Under the pieces are notes generated by a model. It saw nothing but the letters and a program-made list of their open reading frames with translations. It searched no databases and was not told where the DNA came from. Position numbers and translations under genes: made by a program. Of a stretch of DNA of 64,000 nucleotides, positions 24,290 to 34,439 are shown piece by piece; position 1 is the stretch's first letter; every line of letters starts with the position of its first letter. Source of the DNA: Sympetrum striolatum. Its lineage: Eukaryota; Arthropoda; Insecta; Odonata; Libellulidae. The stretch is taken from contig OX388347.1 in the NCBI GenBank assembly GCA_947579665.1, forward strand, positions 22,498,562 to 22,562,561. Reading direction: 5' to 3'.

Positions 24290-24680
24290 TCCGAAAACGT
24301 TGTGGCTCTTACTGGTGCCGCTTGAAAAGGGGTCCGCATTCGAAACGCTTTCTGAAATAGTATTCCTCTCAAACTGCACCGCACTCTCTCTTCTCCCCAT
24401 ACAGTCAGCCTTCATCAATTTCCCCTTTTCTCTCCTTCTATTAGCATCTTTCCAACCCGTGCAGCATCCCGCAGGAGCAGGATTTGCCAGAACTCAGGTG
24501 CACCCCTTTCTCCCTCCAAATATAAATCATCCCTTTGCTTCCGCTAAACTCTTCTATTCCAAAAAACTTTTTCCCCTTTTACGGTCTCCATGGAGATACC
24601 ACCTGCATCCTCGAATCCGAACACAGCGCTTGTCTCTTCTCTCTTTGCTGACGTTTATCACCTCCCCCTCTGGGAACTGA
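24290..24680. other. GC-richer, pyrimidine-rich island
   Basis: A C/T-rich plus strand with an open frame of 126 codons (24300-24680) that is rich in Leu, Ser, Pro and Phe and shows no domain. At its edge (24273-24300) the phrase ATGAAGCCTTCCGAAAACGTTG resembles a decayed CTGATGAAGCC...GAAAC hammerhead-type phrase, but the CTGA part is lost. No function is assigned. Confidence 0.25.
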
Positions 24681-24885
24681 TACGATAAAATGATACCAAC
24701 ATTATTTTCGTTACCATAACAACTTTACAATGATGTTTCGAGTAAAAATGGTGGTTCAAAGAAAGAAAATTTGGGACACGGCTGTTCGAGAATCAGAGGT
24801 ATCTCCAATAGCCGTCTTTGTCGGCATTCCTCGTCTCATTCGCCGGTGTTTGTAGAAAAAAAGAGAGGACACCGCATTTTAATAA

Positions 24886-24932
24886 CACTCAATGCGGTTT
24901 TCGAAAGCATCGCTTTCTTCTTCAAGAGTAAA
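24886..24932 (-). ncRNA. Hammerhead-ribozyme-like motif, left arm
   Basis: On the minus strand: stem I ACTC, a core of TTGAAGA (consensus CTGANGA with the first C changed to T), one extra base, a perfect stem II GAAAGC-GAT-GCTTTC, then GAAA, then CCGCATT and the closing GAGT of stem I. All but the first core base fit the hammerhead core, and a U at the cleavage position follows AU. Stem III is almost absent, as in the variant hammerheads linked to Penelope-like elements (established knowledge). The C-to-T change is expected to abolish or weaken cleavage, so this is a fossil motif. Confidence 0.5.
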
Positions 24933-24950
24933 TAGGTACAAAAAATTAAA

Positions 24951-25642
24951 AAATCTGATGTAGCCAACACATGACTTTCTTCATATGTAAGATGTATTTA
25001 TCTACGACAGTATTTTCGAACTCTATATTCAATCTAAACTTGGAAGATAAGTGATTTATTTATATCATATTATCTTTTAAGTCACAAACATTATAAATAA
25101 CGTTTTTCGGAACATGTTCGATGAAAAACGATGAAATTGGTCTTTTGCCCACAGCGCCCAGAGTGCCCACAAAGTACATAATCAGCTACTTCCGGTTTAT
25201 CAGTATTTCATGAAAAACTTCTAAAAAATCAGTGATACAAAAATATGTTTAATACAAAAGTTATATTAAATTACATTTTCTAAAACTTTTACAAATAATA
25301 GAATATACCTAAACATCATATTTATGGAGATAATTTGCAAAACCGGAAATTTGCCTCGAAGAATAAAGCTCGACTTTCGGTCAACCGATTTACTCCAAAA
25401 ACTAATCAACTCTGACAGCACCTACCACAGTGCTATATACGAAGTTTGGTATTGATACAACTAATAACTTTCACGTTAGAGCACCCACAATCACACACAC
25501 ACACATACACACATACATCATTCCGAAAATGGTCCAAACGTATTCTAGGGACCCCAAACATGTATTTCCATTGAAATTTCGAAGTCAATTTTTTTTCATG
25601 AAAACGATACTTTCTCCATACAACATATATGGAGAAAGTAGA
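24951..25642 (-). mobile_element. Non-coding repeat element with ACTTTCTC ends, copy B
   Basis: Inverted relative to copy A at 4319-5022. Its first edge on the minus strand is the hairpin TACTTTCTCCATA-CAACATA-TATGGAGAAAGTA (25608-25640). It continues through a TTTGGGGTCCCTAG block, a TG-rich run (25490-25520), GATTGTGGGTGCTCTAACG, and TTAGTTTTTGGAGTAAATCG, and ends at ATGTGTTGGCTACATCAGAT (about 24955-24975). It sits inside another inverted-repeat element. The internal 176-bp duplication of copy A is not evident here. No protein is encoded. Confidence 0.7.
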
Positions 25643-25680
25643 AAGCAAACAAAGAAAAATTAAGATTTTTTGTACCTATT

Positions 25681-25726
25681 CACTCCTGAAGATAAAAATT
25701 ATTGCTTTCGAAATGTGCAATGAGTG
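25681..25726 (+). ncRNA. Hammerhead-ribozyme-like motif, right arm
   Basis: Reads CACTC (stem I), CTGAAGA (a perfect CTGANGA core), one extra T, a decayed stem II ending in GCTTTC, then GAAA (25710-25713), TGTGCAAT and GAGTG (25722-25726), which pairs with CACTC. Compared with the left arm, the core is intact but stem II is lost and the base before the cleavage position is A instead of U. The extra base after CTGANGA is shared with the motifs at 39.5 and 57.4 kb, which suggests one structural family. Unlikely to be active in its present form. Confidence 0.5.
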
Positions 25727-25808
25727 TTATTGAAGTGCTGTGTCCTCTCTTGTTGGTGAATGAGACGAGGAACGCCGCCAAAGACGGCTGTTGGAGATTT
25801 AAACCTCT

Positions 25809-27289
25809 ACGTAAAGGTGGTATCTTAAGAATAAATCCCCGCTCAGTAAGTTTACAAAAAATACGACCTTGGGTAAAGTAGTAAATTTTGTTTCCCACTT
25901 GCAGCGGGGAACACACGAATGCGCGAGAAAAATCTGGAAAATAAATTCAAGGACTGCTTGATCTGAGAATTTATTTTCTCTTCGAAAACTGCGCGCTATT
26001 GTTAGGGTATGAATTACTCTGAACAGTGCTCACACAGGTTGGCGGGCAGCTGCTTATATTCATTTATTCATTCCATATATTCGCATACAGTAATAACACC
26101 ACCTTAGAGTAAATTCAAAACCATAAAACATAGCTATACACAAGAGATGCATGAAAGCATTTCTGAAAAAATGCATAAAAGCATTTTTGAAAAGAAATCT
26201 AAAATAACCGAATCAGAAGAGAAATTTTCATTTCCACAAAATAATTCACAGGTGAAATTACTTAGATGAACGTTAAATCTTAAACTATTTGAATCGTTTT
26301 TGAGTCGTATGAAAATATAAAAGAGCTTATGAACATTGCTGAATCAGACACTTATCTGATCATTTCCGGTTCAGCATATAGATGCTAAGCTTCTAAATGC
26401 AATCCAAAAAATATGTTCGATAGGCGTGTTTGCAGGTAGTGTACACTTGGTTTACACAGATTTAGACACAAGTGTCATCAGAATGGTAGCATTAACACTT
26501 ATTGCCATACCAGTGATAGTTTTTACTTTCTATCCTTCTTTACAAATGATTGATTTTCATTGAATGAGAAAATCTTTACCTACTGCAGCGTATGGTGGGG
26601 AAGGCTTTCTTTTGGTAATCAGATACCCTAACATAGGTCCATCTCGAGGGTACGTTGATCGCAGGATTAAAAGAGGCTGTGCGAATGACCATTAGAAATA
26701 TATTTTTTCAATCAACTCAAATACTGGACATTAGTCTAAATTAAGCTCTAATTGACAATCAATACACCAATTCATAATTTTCTGTAAATAATTTGACGGG
26801 GTTAATCTATGCTGTGCACTCTCTATTTCACTGAAAATTGACTTGATGCCTGAAAATACTCTAACTTTCCATAAATATGATTGATGAGGTAATTTATGTA
26901 CCAATTCTCAAAATGTCAAAGTCAAGGAACCGAATACACTCTCTTGCGCCCAAGATCACTTTAACTAGGTTGAAACTGATACTATCCAGTACTACTCATT
27001 GGTCTTCATCCTTCATTGAGTTTGCAACTTCTTTATTGATACCCAGAATGTTTAATATGTATGATCATATATCAGTTGGAATATCTTCATATATACTTTG
27101 CTGAGGTATAAATTTTTACTTGCCTTTTCGAAAGTTTTTAAGACATCATGAACTAGTATCGTCAGCTGAGACTCGGAAGATCATATCTTATGAAAAACGT
27201 TTTCGAGAAAACCCAGATCTAGCATTTAAATTTCCATAATTTTTTCCACTTAATGAATTTAAAGAGTCGCACTTATGTTGTGTCTTTTT
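25809..27289. other. AT-rich stretch; short tandem repeat and possible LINE tail
   Basis: No gene recognised. At 26055-26125 a TTCATTTATTCATTCC start followed by CGCATACAGTAATAACACC resembles the sequence at 62885-62940 (CATACAGCATAACAATGCC) and may be a LINE tail on the minus strand; support is weak. Two 24-bp units (GCATGAAAGCATTTCTGAA and GCATAAAAGCATTTTTGAA) lie at 26149-26196. Sequence from about 26880 to 27290 could be downstream decayed sequence of the LINE fragment that follows, but it is not readable. Confidence 0.4.
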
Positions 27290-27755
27290 TTGAAACAGCT
27301 TAAAAATATACGGGCGACATTCGCATTGTATAATCTCTCTCCATGTCAAATGCTGACCAATTCACTTTGGTTCTCTCACTAGAAGGATTCTTATCAGCGT
27401 AATCTACGCAACTGCTCCTCATTACTGATTTTATGCGATAGCTTAATTTAACCATATCTCGCAGCAATTACATTTTCCTCTTAGTATACATTTCAAATGT
27501 ATATATGGCAATCCTCAACATAAAGGACTTTATCAGACCCTTCCGGAGGTTTTCCTCTACTTCACTATTTAATGCAATCCTCTTCCCATTGAATGCCTCT
27601 TAAGCGTACGCTATCATGGATGTTATTTTCCTTTGAACAGTTTCCATCTCTCCTAATTATGCTGTTTAGCAAATAGGATTTTTTAAGCCATTCAAACAGA
27701 TTAATGGTTACTCGTGATGTAAATCTACTTTCCATACTTACTAGCCTCATCGCTG
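27290..27755 (-). pseudogene. RTE-like LINE fragment, region after the polymerase domain
   Basis: On the minus strand the frame entering at 27755 reads IIRRDGNCSKE, then NIHDSVRL. This matches the YLGSxIxxDGxCxKEIxxRIxxAK block found after the catalytic domain of the endonuclease/reverse-transcriptase type of non-LTR retrotransposon (family knowledge). After frame shifts it continues as EVEENLRKGLIKSFM, then RIAIYTFEMY (for the RKxLIKxxVWSVxLYGxExW block), then NEEQLRRLR, and later ERLYNANVARIF (for the final GHxLRxxRL-type block). The order is correct, but at least two frame changes and several stops separate the pieces, so it is an old dead copy. Neither the catalytic domain nor the 3' end is seen here. 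Confidence 0.65.
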
Positions 27756-28549
27756 TGGTTCAATGTGATGATAGTCTATTACGTCAATCCGAAAGTTTAC
27801 CGCACTTAACTATAGGTGCTTTTTGAATATTTTAATGTCCAAGTATAAATGGTAAATCATTATATTTGTGTCATTTCAATGAAGAACTAGAGCATTTTAG
27901 TGAATTGAAGATGTCAAGGAATTAAGATTTTTAAACTTTAAGGAAGGAGAGCAGTAAATGATATTTTAAAATATAACATACGGTATTTAACGTAAAATCG
28001 GAGTAAAAATTAATAAATTTTAGAAAAACATTTTTAGGAATTTAGGAATTTTATTTAAAAAGCAAATTTGAAATATGTTGCTTGCAAAAGGCAAAGTGTA
28101 TTAAAATACATACGTTTTTATTCTTCTTTTAAAGATATTTAGTGTTTAATTGGACTTGCTTTACTTGAGTGATGTTGAAAATGAATTTCTACAACATAAT
28201 CAACCAATGTCAACATACCCCCCTCAGCTCATGAAATTTCACAATTTTTATATCTTACTTGATTAAAGACGACAGTTTTCCCAATTTTTTTTTAGCATCC
28301 ACGAAAAATATCATTGCCACCGTATTGTATTCTAGTCACACTAAGCGCATGGACCATCTCTTATAGCTTCTTATCTGGATTGGCTGACATCGTTTACAAG
28401 TCATCATTTCGCTACATTCCACTTACGTAATGAAACCTTCTTAAAGTAATTTCTTCTCACTATTGGTTTGCGTATCAAGCAATTAGCGCATACGCTAAAA
28501 ACGTCTGAGGAAACAGAGTATAGTTGAGGTATGCTCTCGGCAATGAAAC
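27756..28549. other. AT-rich stretch, nothing recognised
   Basis: No gene or repeat recognised. It lies upstream, in sense direction, of the minus-strand LINE remnant and may contain more of it in unreadable form. Confidence 0.45.
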
Positions 28550-29240
28550 TGTCATTGAATTCGCAGCAAGGAGATTAAAGAGAGGGAGATTAAAACCCTG
28601 AAACGGGAATTTCGGAATTTTAAGGGTTGCGGGGGAGCGAACAAAGATGGGTGGAGAGAAGAGGATTTATTAAATTGGGGCGAAAGGAGGATTTGCCGTA
28701 CATCATGTCTTGGAATCCAATTTATGCAAGACTCGATACCATCAGCCCTGTATTCCGCCGTTAATACGTCATAACAAATTAATTTATTCCCCACAGCGGA
28801 TCCCCGACTTCCGAGGCGACTTACACGTTTACCCAGGTTCGCGCCGCGGGAAGGGATTACAGCCATTTTTGTAATTTCTCGCGCGATAAATCTGAAATAA
28901 TGGTTTTGATAAAAATAGCTAATGCGAGAAATATATCGCGCGTGAAATAACGCGGATACGTAATCGAAAGTTATCGACCGGAATTTGTGGAACACCGGTA
29001 CGACAAATTTAATCGCGAGTCCGTATTTTTACGATGGAATTGCTGCAAACGGCTACAGCACCTTATTTTACAGCCATCAGGAGATTTAGATGAAAAGGAG
29101 TGCTGTTGAACTGTAGTTCGAAACCAGGAGAGAAGGTTGATTTGGGGAAGGTGAATTTCTTTAGAAAATATGCCAATGTTTCCAATATCTTCCTTTACCC
29201 TGTCATTTTCCTGTTGCCACATTCTTAGGAATGGAATCTA
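28550..29240. other. GC-richer island with the longest open frame of the window
   Basis: High GC and CpG (GGTTCGCGCCGCGGGAAGG near 28842). A 147-codon minus frame (28552-28995) and an overlapping 83-codon minus frame are open, but neither shows a domain, signal peptide or repeat pattern, and no splice signals extend them. A short inverted pair TTTCTCGCGCGAT (about 28877) and ATCGCGCGTGAAAT (about 28936) is present. It could be an exon of an unrecognised gene, but chance openness in a GC-richer island is more likely. Confidence 0.3.
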
Positions 29241-29763
29241 TTTCTTTGTCTTTTGGATGGATGGAGAAAAATCCATCTTTCATTTACTTTTGTCACAGTC
29301 TTGGTCATGGCTGAGGTATTAATATGCTAATTAGTGGCACTAACTAAGGTTTCTCCTTATGGATTGATAAGAAAAGTGTTACTTAGAGAGTCATTGTGCT
29401 TCACTAATGTTGACGTAATCCGCTTAGAGCATAGTGGTTCAGTGAGAAAGCAAGGGTAAACTACCTCACTCCTCATTCTGACTAGTATACCTCACTTCTC
29501 ACTGTAATCTCTTAGTACCGTATGTCAGAGGGGATGAGGTACCAACCGGCCTTCGGGCTGAATTATTTACTGACCAAGTCATTATAATGGCCACCCTTAC
29601 CCATTGTTAATACAGAAAGAATTAATTCCTGAAGTGGCTTTGAAAACTTAAAGTGAAATATGTTACTCCAACTAATCTTCCATATCCCCTATCCTTCTGC
29701 CTCTATCGATATTTATTGCTTCAGAATATTCTGTGTACTTCATGATTATTATATCACCATAGG
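29241..29763. other. No gene recognised; short repeated phrases
   Basis: CCTCACTCCTCATT followed by CTGACTAGT (29467) recurs at 30515 as CCTCACTCCTCATT and TTAATTAGT. A CCGGCC-TTCG-GGC hairpin lies at about 29548-29562. These hint at decayed repeats without identity. Confidence 0.3.
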
Positions 29764-30025
29764 CTATTTTCGATCCGACGTCGGATGTAGGCTTCGCCAA
29801 GAGTTTTCCAATTCTCTTTATTATGAAATTCTCGTTACCATGTTGTCACTAGATACTTGATGATTTGTCTAAAACATATCTTCCTGTATATTGCTCTTTG
29901 CATATCATAAGACTAATATTTAATTCCTTTTGTTTCCTTTCTGAATTGGCTATGATCGCCAGATCACCTGCATATTTAATAGGTTTTACGATTACTCTCT
30001 CCTAATATTTAATAAAATATATCCT
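29764..30025 (-). pseudogene. Internally deleted RTE-like LINE copy with catalytic motif and 3' end
   Basis: On the minus strand the frame from about 30015 reads RVIVKPIKYAGDLAIIANSE. This is the reverse-transcriptase catalytic box (usually Y/FADD) with the first Asp replaced by Gly, followed by the usual LAIIA-x-SE context. Instead of the several hundred residues that normally follow, the sequence runs after about 90 bp into the element's 3' terminus (29764-29855), which aligns with the 3' end at 34054-34150: NMVTRIS, stops, RELENSWRSLHPTSD. It therefore looks internally deleted between the catalytic box and the C-terminus, in addition to the catalytic substitution. It cannot encode an active enzyme. 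Confidence 0.7.
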
Positions 30026-30723
30026 ACAAGGAGCTGTAAGGTGCATTTACATTTTACAGAGCTGTGAGGAAGAACATAACAGTATAGTAGGGCTTGGACA
30101 AGGATTTTCATCGCATGGAAACGGTATCAGAGAATGATCTGCGTCCATAATATATCTTCCTCTCCTTGAGCTATGCAATTTGGAATAATTAGAAAGATAT
30201 AACTGCTGGTTTGGAAAAGAAGAAGAAAGGAAGAGGGTAGAAAGCGTTTATTGTATCAATATTTCATACAAATACTAATAATACTAATAATACTAATACC
30301 CAACCATTTGTAAGAACGTGGTTCAATACAAATTCTAAAACTCTTTAAGATCACTACTTTTGGTTATGTTTTGTTTACTTTTTCGTCAGTCGTATTTACG
30401 GCTGTGATTAAATAAAAAACCACTGCGGTATTAAAGTTGCTGAGCAGTGGCATATATTTTATACTCCTCATTGAATACTATGAAAAGTAGTACTAATGGG
30501 GTCATGGAGATATACTTCCTCACTCCTCATTTTAATTAGTGACCTCATCTCCTCTCTATAGCATTTGCTACCAATTATGGGCGATCTGGGTGAAAATTGT
30601 ACAGAAATAACATCTTTACGTAAAAAATATTTATATGTCGTATTATGTAGTACTATATATATAACTAATGTATGTAAGTATTATAAATTACTATGATTAT
30701 TCATCGTGATTACATTATTACCA
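30026..30723. other. AT-rich stretch with a short microsatellite
   Basis: Contains a three-unit ATACTAATA tandem run at 30271-30298 and no gene. The CTCACTCCTCATT phrase at 30515 matches 29467. Confidence 0.5.
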
Positions 30724-31399
30724 CAGCAACACTGAGGCCACGGCTTCAAATCCAGGTTTGATCACGGTTGTTTTCGTGCGTTGTTGTAAGAATCATCGCT
30801 TAGACTAAAATCCATCCAATAAAGAAGCGATTTTCGATATGATTTTCTCTCTCTCGCGAGTAACTTTGGTTGCTACTGAAGGTAACCAAGTACTTTTTGT
30901 TGCCTAATTGTAGCTATTATTTCCTTAATCTATGATTAAATCTTTCAGATAATTACCGTCTCTTTTTCCAAGTTTTTATGCTTTTGTGGTATATAACATT
31001 AAGGCATCCATCCAATGTTAACGGAGTGTACCTCTCCATGTATGTAACATCTCTCTTCCTTGCGTTATTACTATAATTAACCACGATTTATCAATGAAAT
31101 TACATTTTGCAGCAACACTGAGGTCGTTGCTTCAAATCCAAGTTTGAGCGTGTTTTTTCTTGATTTGAGAAAGTATAATAAGGATTTATTACACTCTTAC
31201 TGGTTATTGGACTGGTACTGGATACTTTTACACTAAAATCCTCAAATAAAAATCTGGACTATTATTATATATTACGACTATTATCTATGGTTAATTATTT
31301 CAGGTAAGCGCCAAGTTTTCTTCCACATTTTTTAAATTTTCTTGTGAATAATATTAACGTGGCTATCCGATGTTAACGGAGCACCTTCTTGTAAATAAT
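30724..31399 (+). repeat. Diverged tandem duplication, about 355-386 bp per unit
   Basis: CAGCAACACTGAGGCCACGG, continuing CTTCAAATCCAGGTTTGA (30724), is repeated as CAGCAACACTGAGGTCGTTG, continuing CTTCAAATCCAAGTTTGA (31110). Later landmarks also repeat: TGGTTGCTACTG/TACTGGTTATTGGACTG, the CTATTATYTMYTTAATCTATG-like part, and TCCAATGTTAACGGAG (31013) against TCCGATGTTAACGGAG (31368). The offset shrinks from 386 to 355 bp along the unit, so several small deletions separate the copies. The second unit ends where the L2 derivative begins. No coding content. Confidence 0.75.
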
Positions 31400-31731
31400 T
31401 GCTACGATAAAACAGCGAGTATTACCCATGTTACAGGACGTGGAATGGGAAGAAGTTAGAAGACTTATTCAAAAGATAAATTTATTAAATAAATTCAGAT
31501 AAATTACGTTCTCAGATGATGTAATTGACATAATGCTACCCCCTGTTATATGGGCCGTTCTGATACTGCCATAAATATTAGGGAAATAAATGCTAGAACT
31601 AATCGTTTCAAAAATTCACTTTTTCCGCGAACTATACGCGAAAGCAACCGCTTAGGAAAATATAGTCAAGGTGCCTGCACCCCCTGCCACAGTCGAAAGG
31701 CGGCTTGCAGGGTTCTTACATAGACATAGAC
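31400..31731 (+). mobile_element. Short L2-type LINE derivative, copy 2
   Basis: Colinear with 13591-13934 from TTGCTACGATAAAACAGCG through CAAAAGATAAATTTATTAAA, TATGGGCCGTTCTGATACTG and AACCGCTTAGGAAAATATAG to the 3' hairpin (31680-31712: CCCTGC, CACAGTC-GAAA-GGCGG, TTGCAGGG) and the tail TTCTTACATAGACATAGA. It has small deletions relative to copy 1 near 31420 and 31510. It starts at the same base as copy 1, directly after the tandem duplication. Both are too short and too decayed to encode protein. Confidence 0.85.
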
Positions 31732-31734
31732 TCC

Positions 31735-32350
31735 CCATGTCTCTCTCCCTGGCGTTCCTTCGTAGGGTTTTACTCCCTCTCGCCAAAGAAACCGAGCTCC
31801 TCATCGGAGGAGCATAATTGCCAAACTCGGAGGAGCGCCGTACTTGAAAGGATCGGTTTGTGTAAACCAATCGCACGGGAATCATTCATACATCTCCTTG
31901 CATGTACTCACTGGAGAGGATGGCCATTCATGCGATGAATAGAGAAAAGGGGGAGGCTGCAACATTTATCAGAGCCGGCTCCTTGGAGATGCTGAATGTG
32001 GCTGCAATATTGATACAGCCCAGTGAAAGGGAAGCACGATTTATGACTCGCGATGGGGGAGGAGCTGATAAATTGCGCATTCGGAGATTAAAATTCACGG
32101 TCGCATCTATTGATATAGAAAGGTTTTACGGCCTGGGAAGCGGGAATCGATTACCTGTTGGCATATTACGTAATTCATTCCCACATTATGTTCGGCAGAC
32201 CTCCACGTGTCGGGAACAACGGTAAGTAATCCCAAGACATATTCCTTCTATAGCTATTCGAAGCAGATTCCACGTTTTGGAGTCCTCGAGTTGACTATCA
32301 ATTCGATCCTGCGCTGAATTTCCTTGAATGCTATCTCTAAAGTAAAAAGA
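31735..32350. other. GC-richer island
   Basis: GC-rich, CpG-containing single-copy-looking DNA directly downstream of the LINE derivative. A 107-codon plus frame (31902-32225) and two flanking frames are open without domains. No function is assigned. Confidence 0.3.
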
Positions 32351-34053
32351 GCAGAATAACTCAGTCCGAGCCAATTTATTGGCTATATTTATATTCGTTT
32401 TGCGATTTTAAGCATGGGAAATTCTTTACTTTCAACATATCATTCTCAAAATATTTTAACTGTTTTAATGATTTTTGATTTTGGTATGCAGCACTTGCTC
32501 AGGGGTAATTGCTTTTCTTATCGACTGAAATTCATCTATAGTTAAAGTCCTAAAAATGTTTTGGACTGAGTAATATTAGGGGCTCAGTAAATAAATTGAC
32601 AACTAAGGTCTGTACTTTTAAAGGACATTGATACTTGATTTATGGTTTCTGCTATATTCATAGGGTCCCGTTGCAAAAAAAAAATTAATTTCATGAAGAT
32701 TAGCTTGGTAAGGGATTCCGTATTTTTCAATGAAAGAAGTTTTCTATATTTAAATTAAAGCTACCAAAAGATTCCATAGATCGAAACTAAACCATAAAAA
32801 TATGGTGGGAAATACTCTATTTTTTATTTGAAACTTCTTAAAAAACTCGTTAAAGCCTGACCTAAGGTTATACATTGACTAATGTATTAAATACACCAAA
32901 GTTAAAAAATGGAGTTAGTAAAAAAAACATTTATAATTATTTTGCATTATATGTTTCTCTACGGTGAACAGCTAAATATTTCTGAAAAACTGCTGGCTGA
33001 TCACTCACATTTTTGATGACTGACATCTATAGGCATCTATGAGATCTCGAAATAATTTTAAGGAGAGAAAATTGTATAATGAACATTTCGTGTTTGGTCA
33101 TAAAGTTGAACTCAATGATCTGTGACTTTGAGGCCATAGGTTTATCACTCATAGCGGAAATATAATTCAGTTCTGCCTCTAATGATTCGAGCCCCGTAAG
33201 ATTTCAATGTCTCCTGACACGACGCACGTCACTTAGCATTCACTAAGTGCTACGCGAAGCACTGTGGATCATTAAACACCTCCGCTCCACCAGAGATCTA
33301 GTGCGAAAGGTCAAATTCTGAGACACCACAGATCAGAGTATAACGCATTTTTCTTAACGTCCCTCATTTGCCAATATTCCATTAATTTGTACGTAATCTC
33401 CTAAACAGAACGCGCTGCAAGAGTGATTTGTGTAATTAGTTTCCGCTGAATTTTTTCATCTACAAAGGAGACGATGCAGCACTTTCAAGGTCCTTTTCAA
33501 ACTACTGATATAATAATAATGACTTGATGTCATATCTCAGTATAATGGAAGTGAAAATAAATAAGGATAAACATCTTTGTTTAGGTCACTCAAGCATCAC
33601 AGTTCGCTAATTTTTGGTTCTGCCTGTGCCAGTTCTTTGATGATATACTTCTGCTTAATTAATTGTGTAAAAATTATTTTTTTCTTTTTTTTAAGAAAAT
33701 TTTTCTATTAAAAAAATTCAAAAATACAATAATGCAATGTAAATAATAATATGCCCTGCCTGTGAATGGCTTACAAATTAATTTACATGAAATTGAAGTT
33801 CAAGAAACAGGATTGTAAATATTCATCTTTTTGGTCCTCCTGAGCCAGAAAGTAGGCTCTTCAGGAGGTGCCAGATGAAACAACCACAAGCCTAAAACTA
33901 CAAATTATTTAAAATTTGGAATATATTTTAGATTAATGATGATTATATATAGAAATCATAATAGTAATACTTAATGAAAACAGTCAAGACAACGCATAAC
34001 AGGAGGCGATGACACTATAAAATATTATAAGTTAATAATTTTTATAAAATATT
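32351..34053. other. AT-rich stretch with one strong hairpin
   Basis: No gene recognised. At 33836-33868 CCTCCTGAGCC pairs with GGC and TCAGGAGG (eight plus three base pairs, loop AGAAAGTA, three-base bulge). On the minus strand it reads CTCCTGAAGAGCC...GGCTCAGGAGG, close to the CTGAAGA half of the hammerhead-like phrases elsewhere but lacking GAAA, so I do not call it a ribozyme. Confidence 0.45.
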
Positions 34054-34150
34054 TCATCATCATCATCAGCCGTTTTCAATCCGACGCCGGATGTAGGCCT
34101 CCCCAAGTACTTTCAAATTTTCTCTGTCCTGAGCTTCTCGTTGCCACGTT
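34054..34150 (-). mobile_element. 3' terminus of an RTE-like LINE
   Basis: Read on the minus strand, the fragment encodes NVATRSSGQRKFESTWGG, then LHPASD and a stop, followed by a short 3' tail ending in (GATGAT)n (34054-34068 as ATC repeats on the plus strand). The same end occurs at 29764-29855. RTE-clade elements typically end in short trinucleotide-type tails, which fits. Everything upstream of about 34150 is missing, so it is a short 5'-truncated insertion. Confidence 0.7.
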
Positions 34151-34439
34151 ACAACTAATTACATAAAAATAAATAATGACGCAAGCGATGGAAGATTAGA
34201 AAATGTGAGTAATAAATGAATCTGGGTACATAAAGAGCGAACCTTAAAGAGAATTTCGAAAAGGGGTAAACCAATTATTCTGGTTACTACCCACACGTCA
34301 ATACTCTTAGCTTCTTCTATCTCATATTACTTTTCTGTTAAACATTTTTTTGCGTGTAAAGGGAAAAACGATCATCAATATTGGCAGATAAAGAAGTAGA
34401 CTAGCTATGTATTTGCAAGAAATATGGGAAAAAGCGTTT
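34151..34439. other. No gene recognised
   Basis: AT-rich, no repeat with a second copy. Confidence 0.5.

Larger units (their letters stand above)
24795..25808. mobile_element. Inverted-repeat element with hammerhead-like motifs, interrupted by a nested element
   Basis: The left arm (24795-24947) and right arm (25665-25808) are inverted copies: AGAGGT(TT)A..ATCTCCAA at the outer ends, then AGCCGTCTTTG, GGCATTCCTCGTCTCATTC, AGAGAGGACAC and the inner edge GTACAAAAAAT. Between them lies the inverted copy B of the ACTTTCTC element. A compact relative of the arms without that insert is at 35680-35846, and a half copy at 61126-61213, so this is a nested insertion. Outside the left arm, ACACGGCTGTT (about 24777) also recurs outside the 35.68-kb copy, so the element may extend further. 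Each arm carries a hammerhead-like motif, annotated separately. No transposase or reverse transcriptase is present. Confidence 0.8.

Noticed and set aside
24273..24300. Decayed CTGATGAAGCC...GAAAC hammerhead phrase
   Set aside because: Only GAAGCCTTCC and GAAAAC are recognisable; the CTGA part is absent and there are no flanking arms.
33836..33868. A hammerhead motif or histone-type 3' stem-loop
   Set aside because: CTGAAGA is present on the minus strand but GAAA is missing; stem and loop sizes do not match the histone mRNA hairpin.
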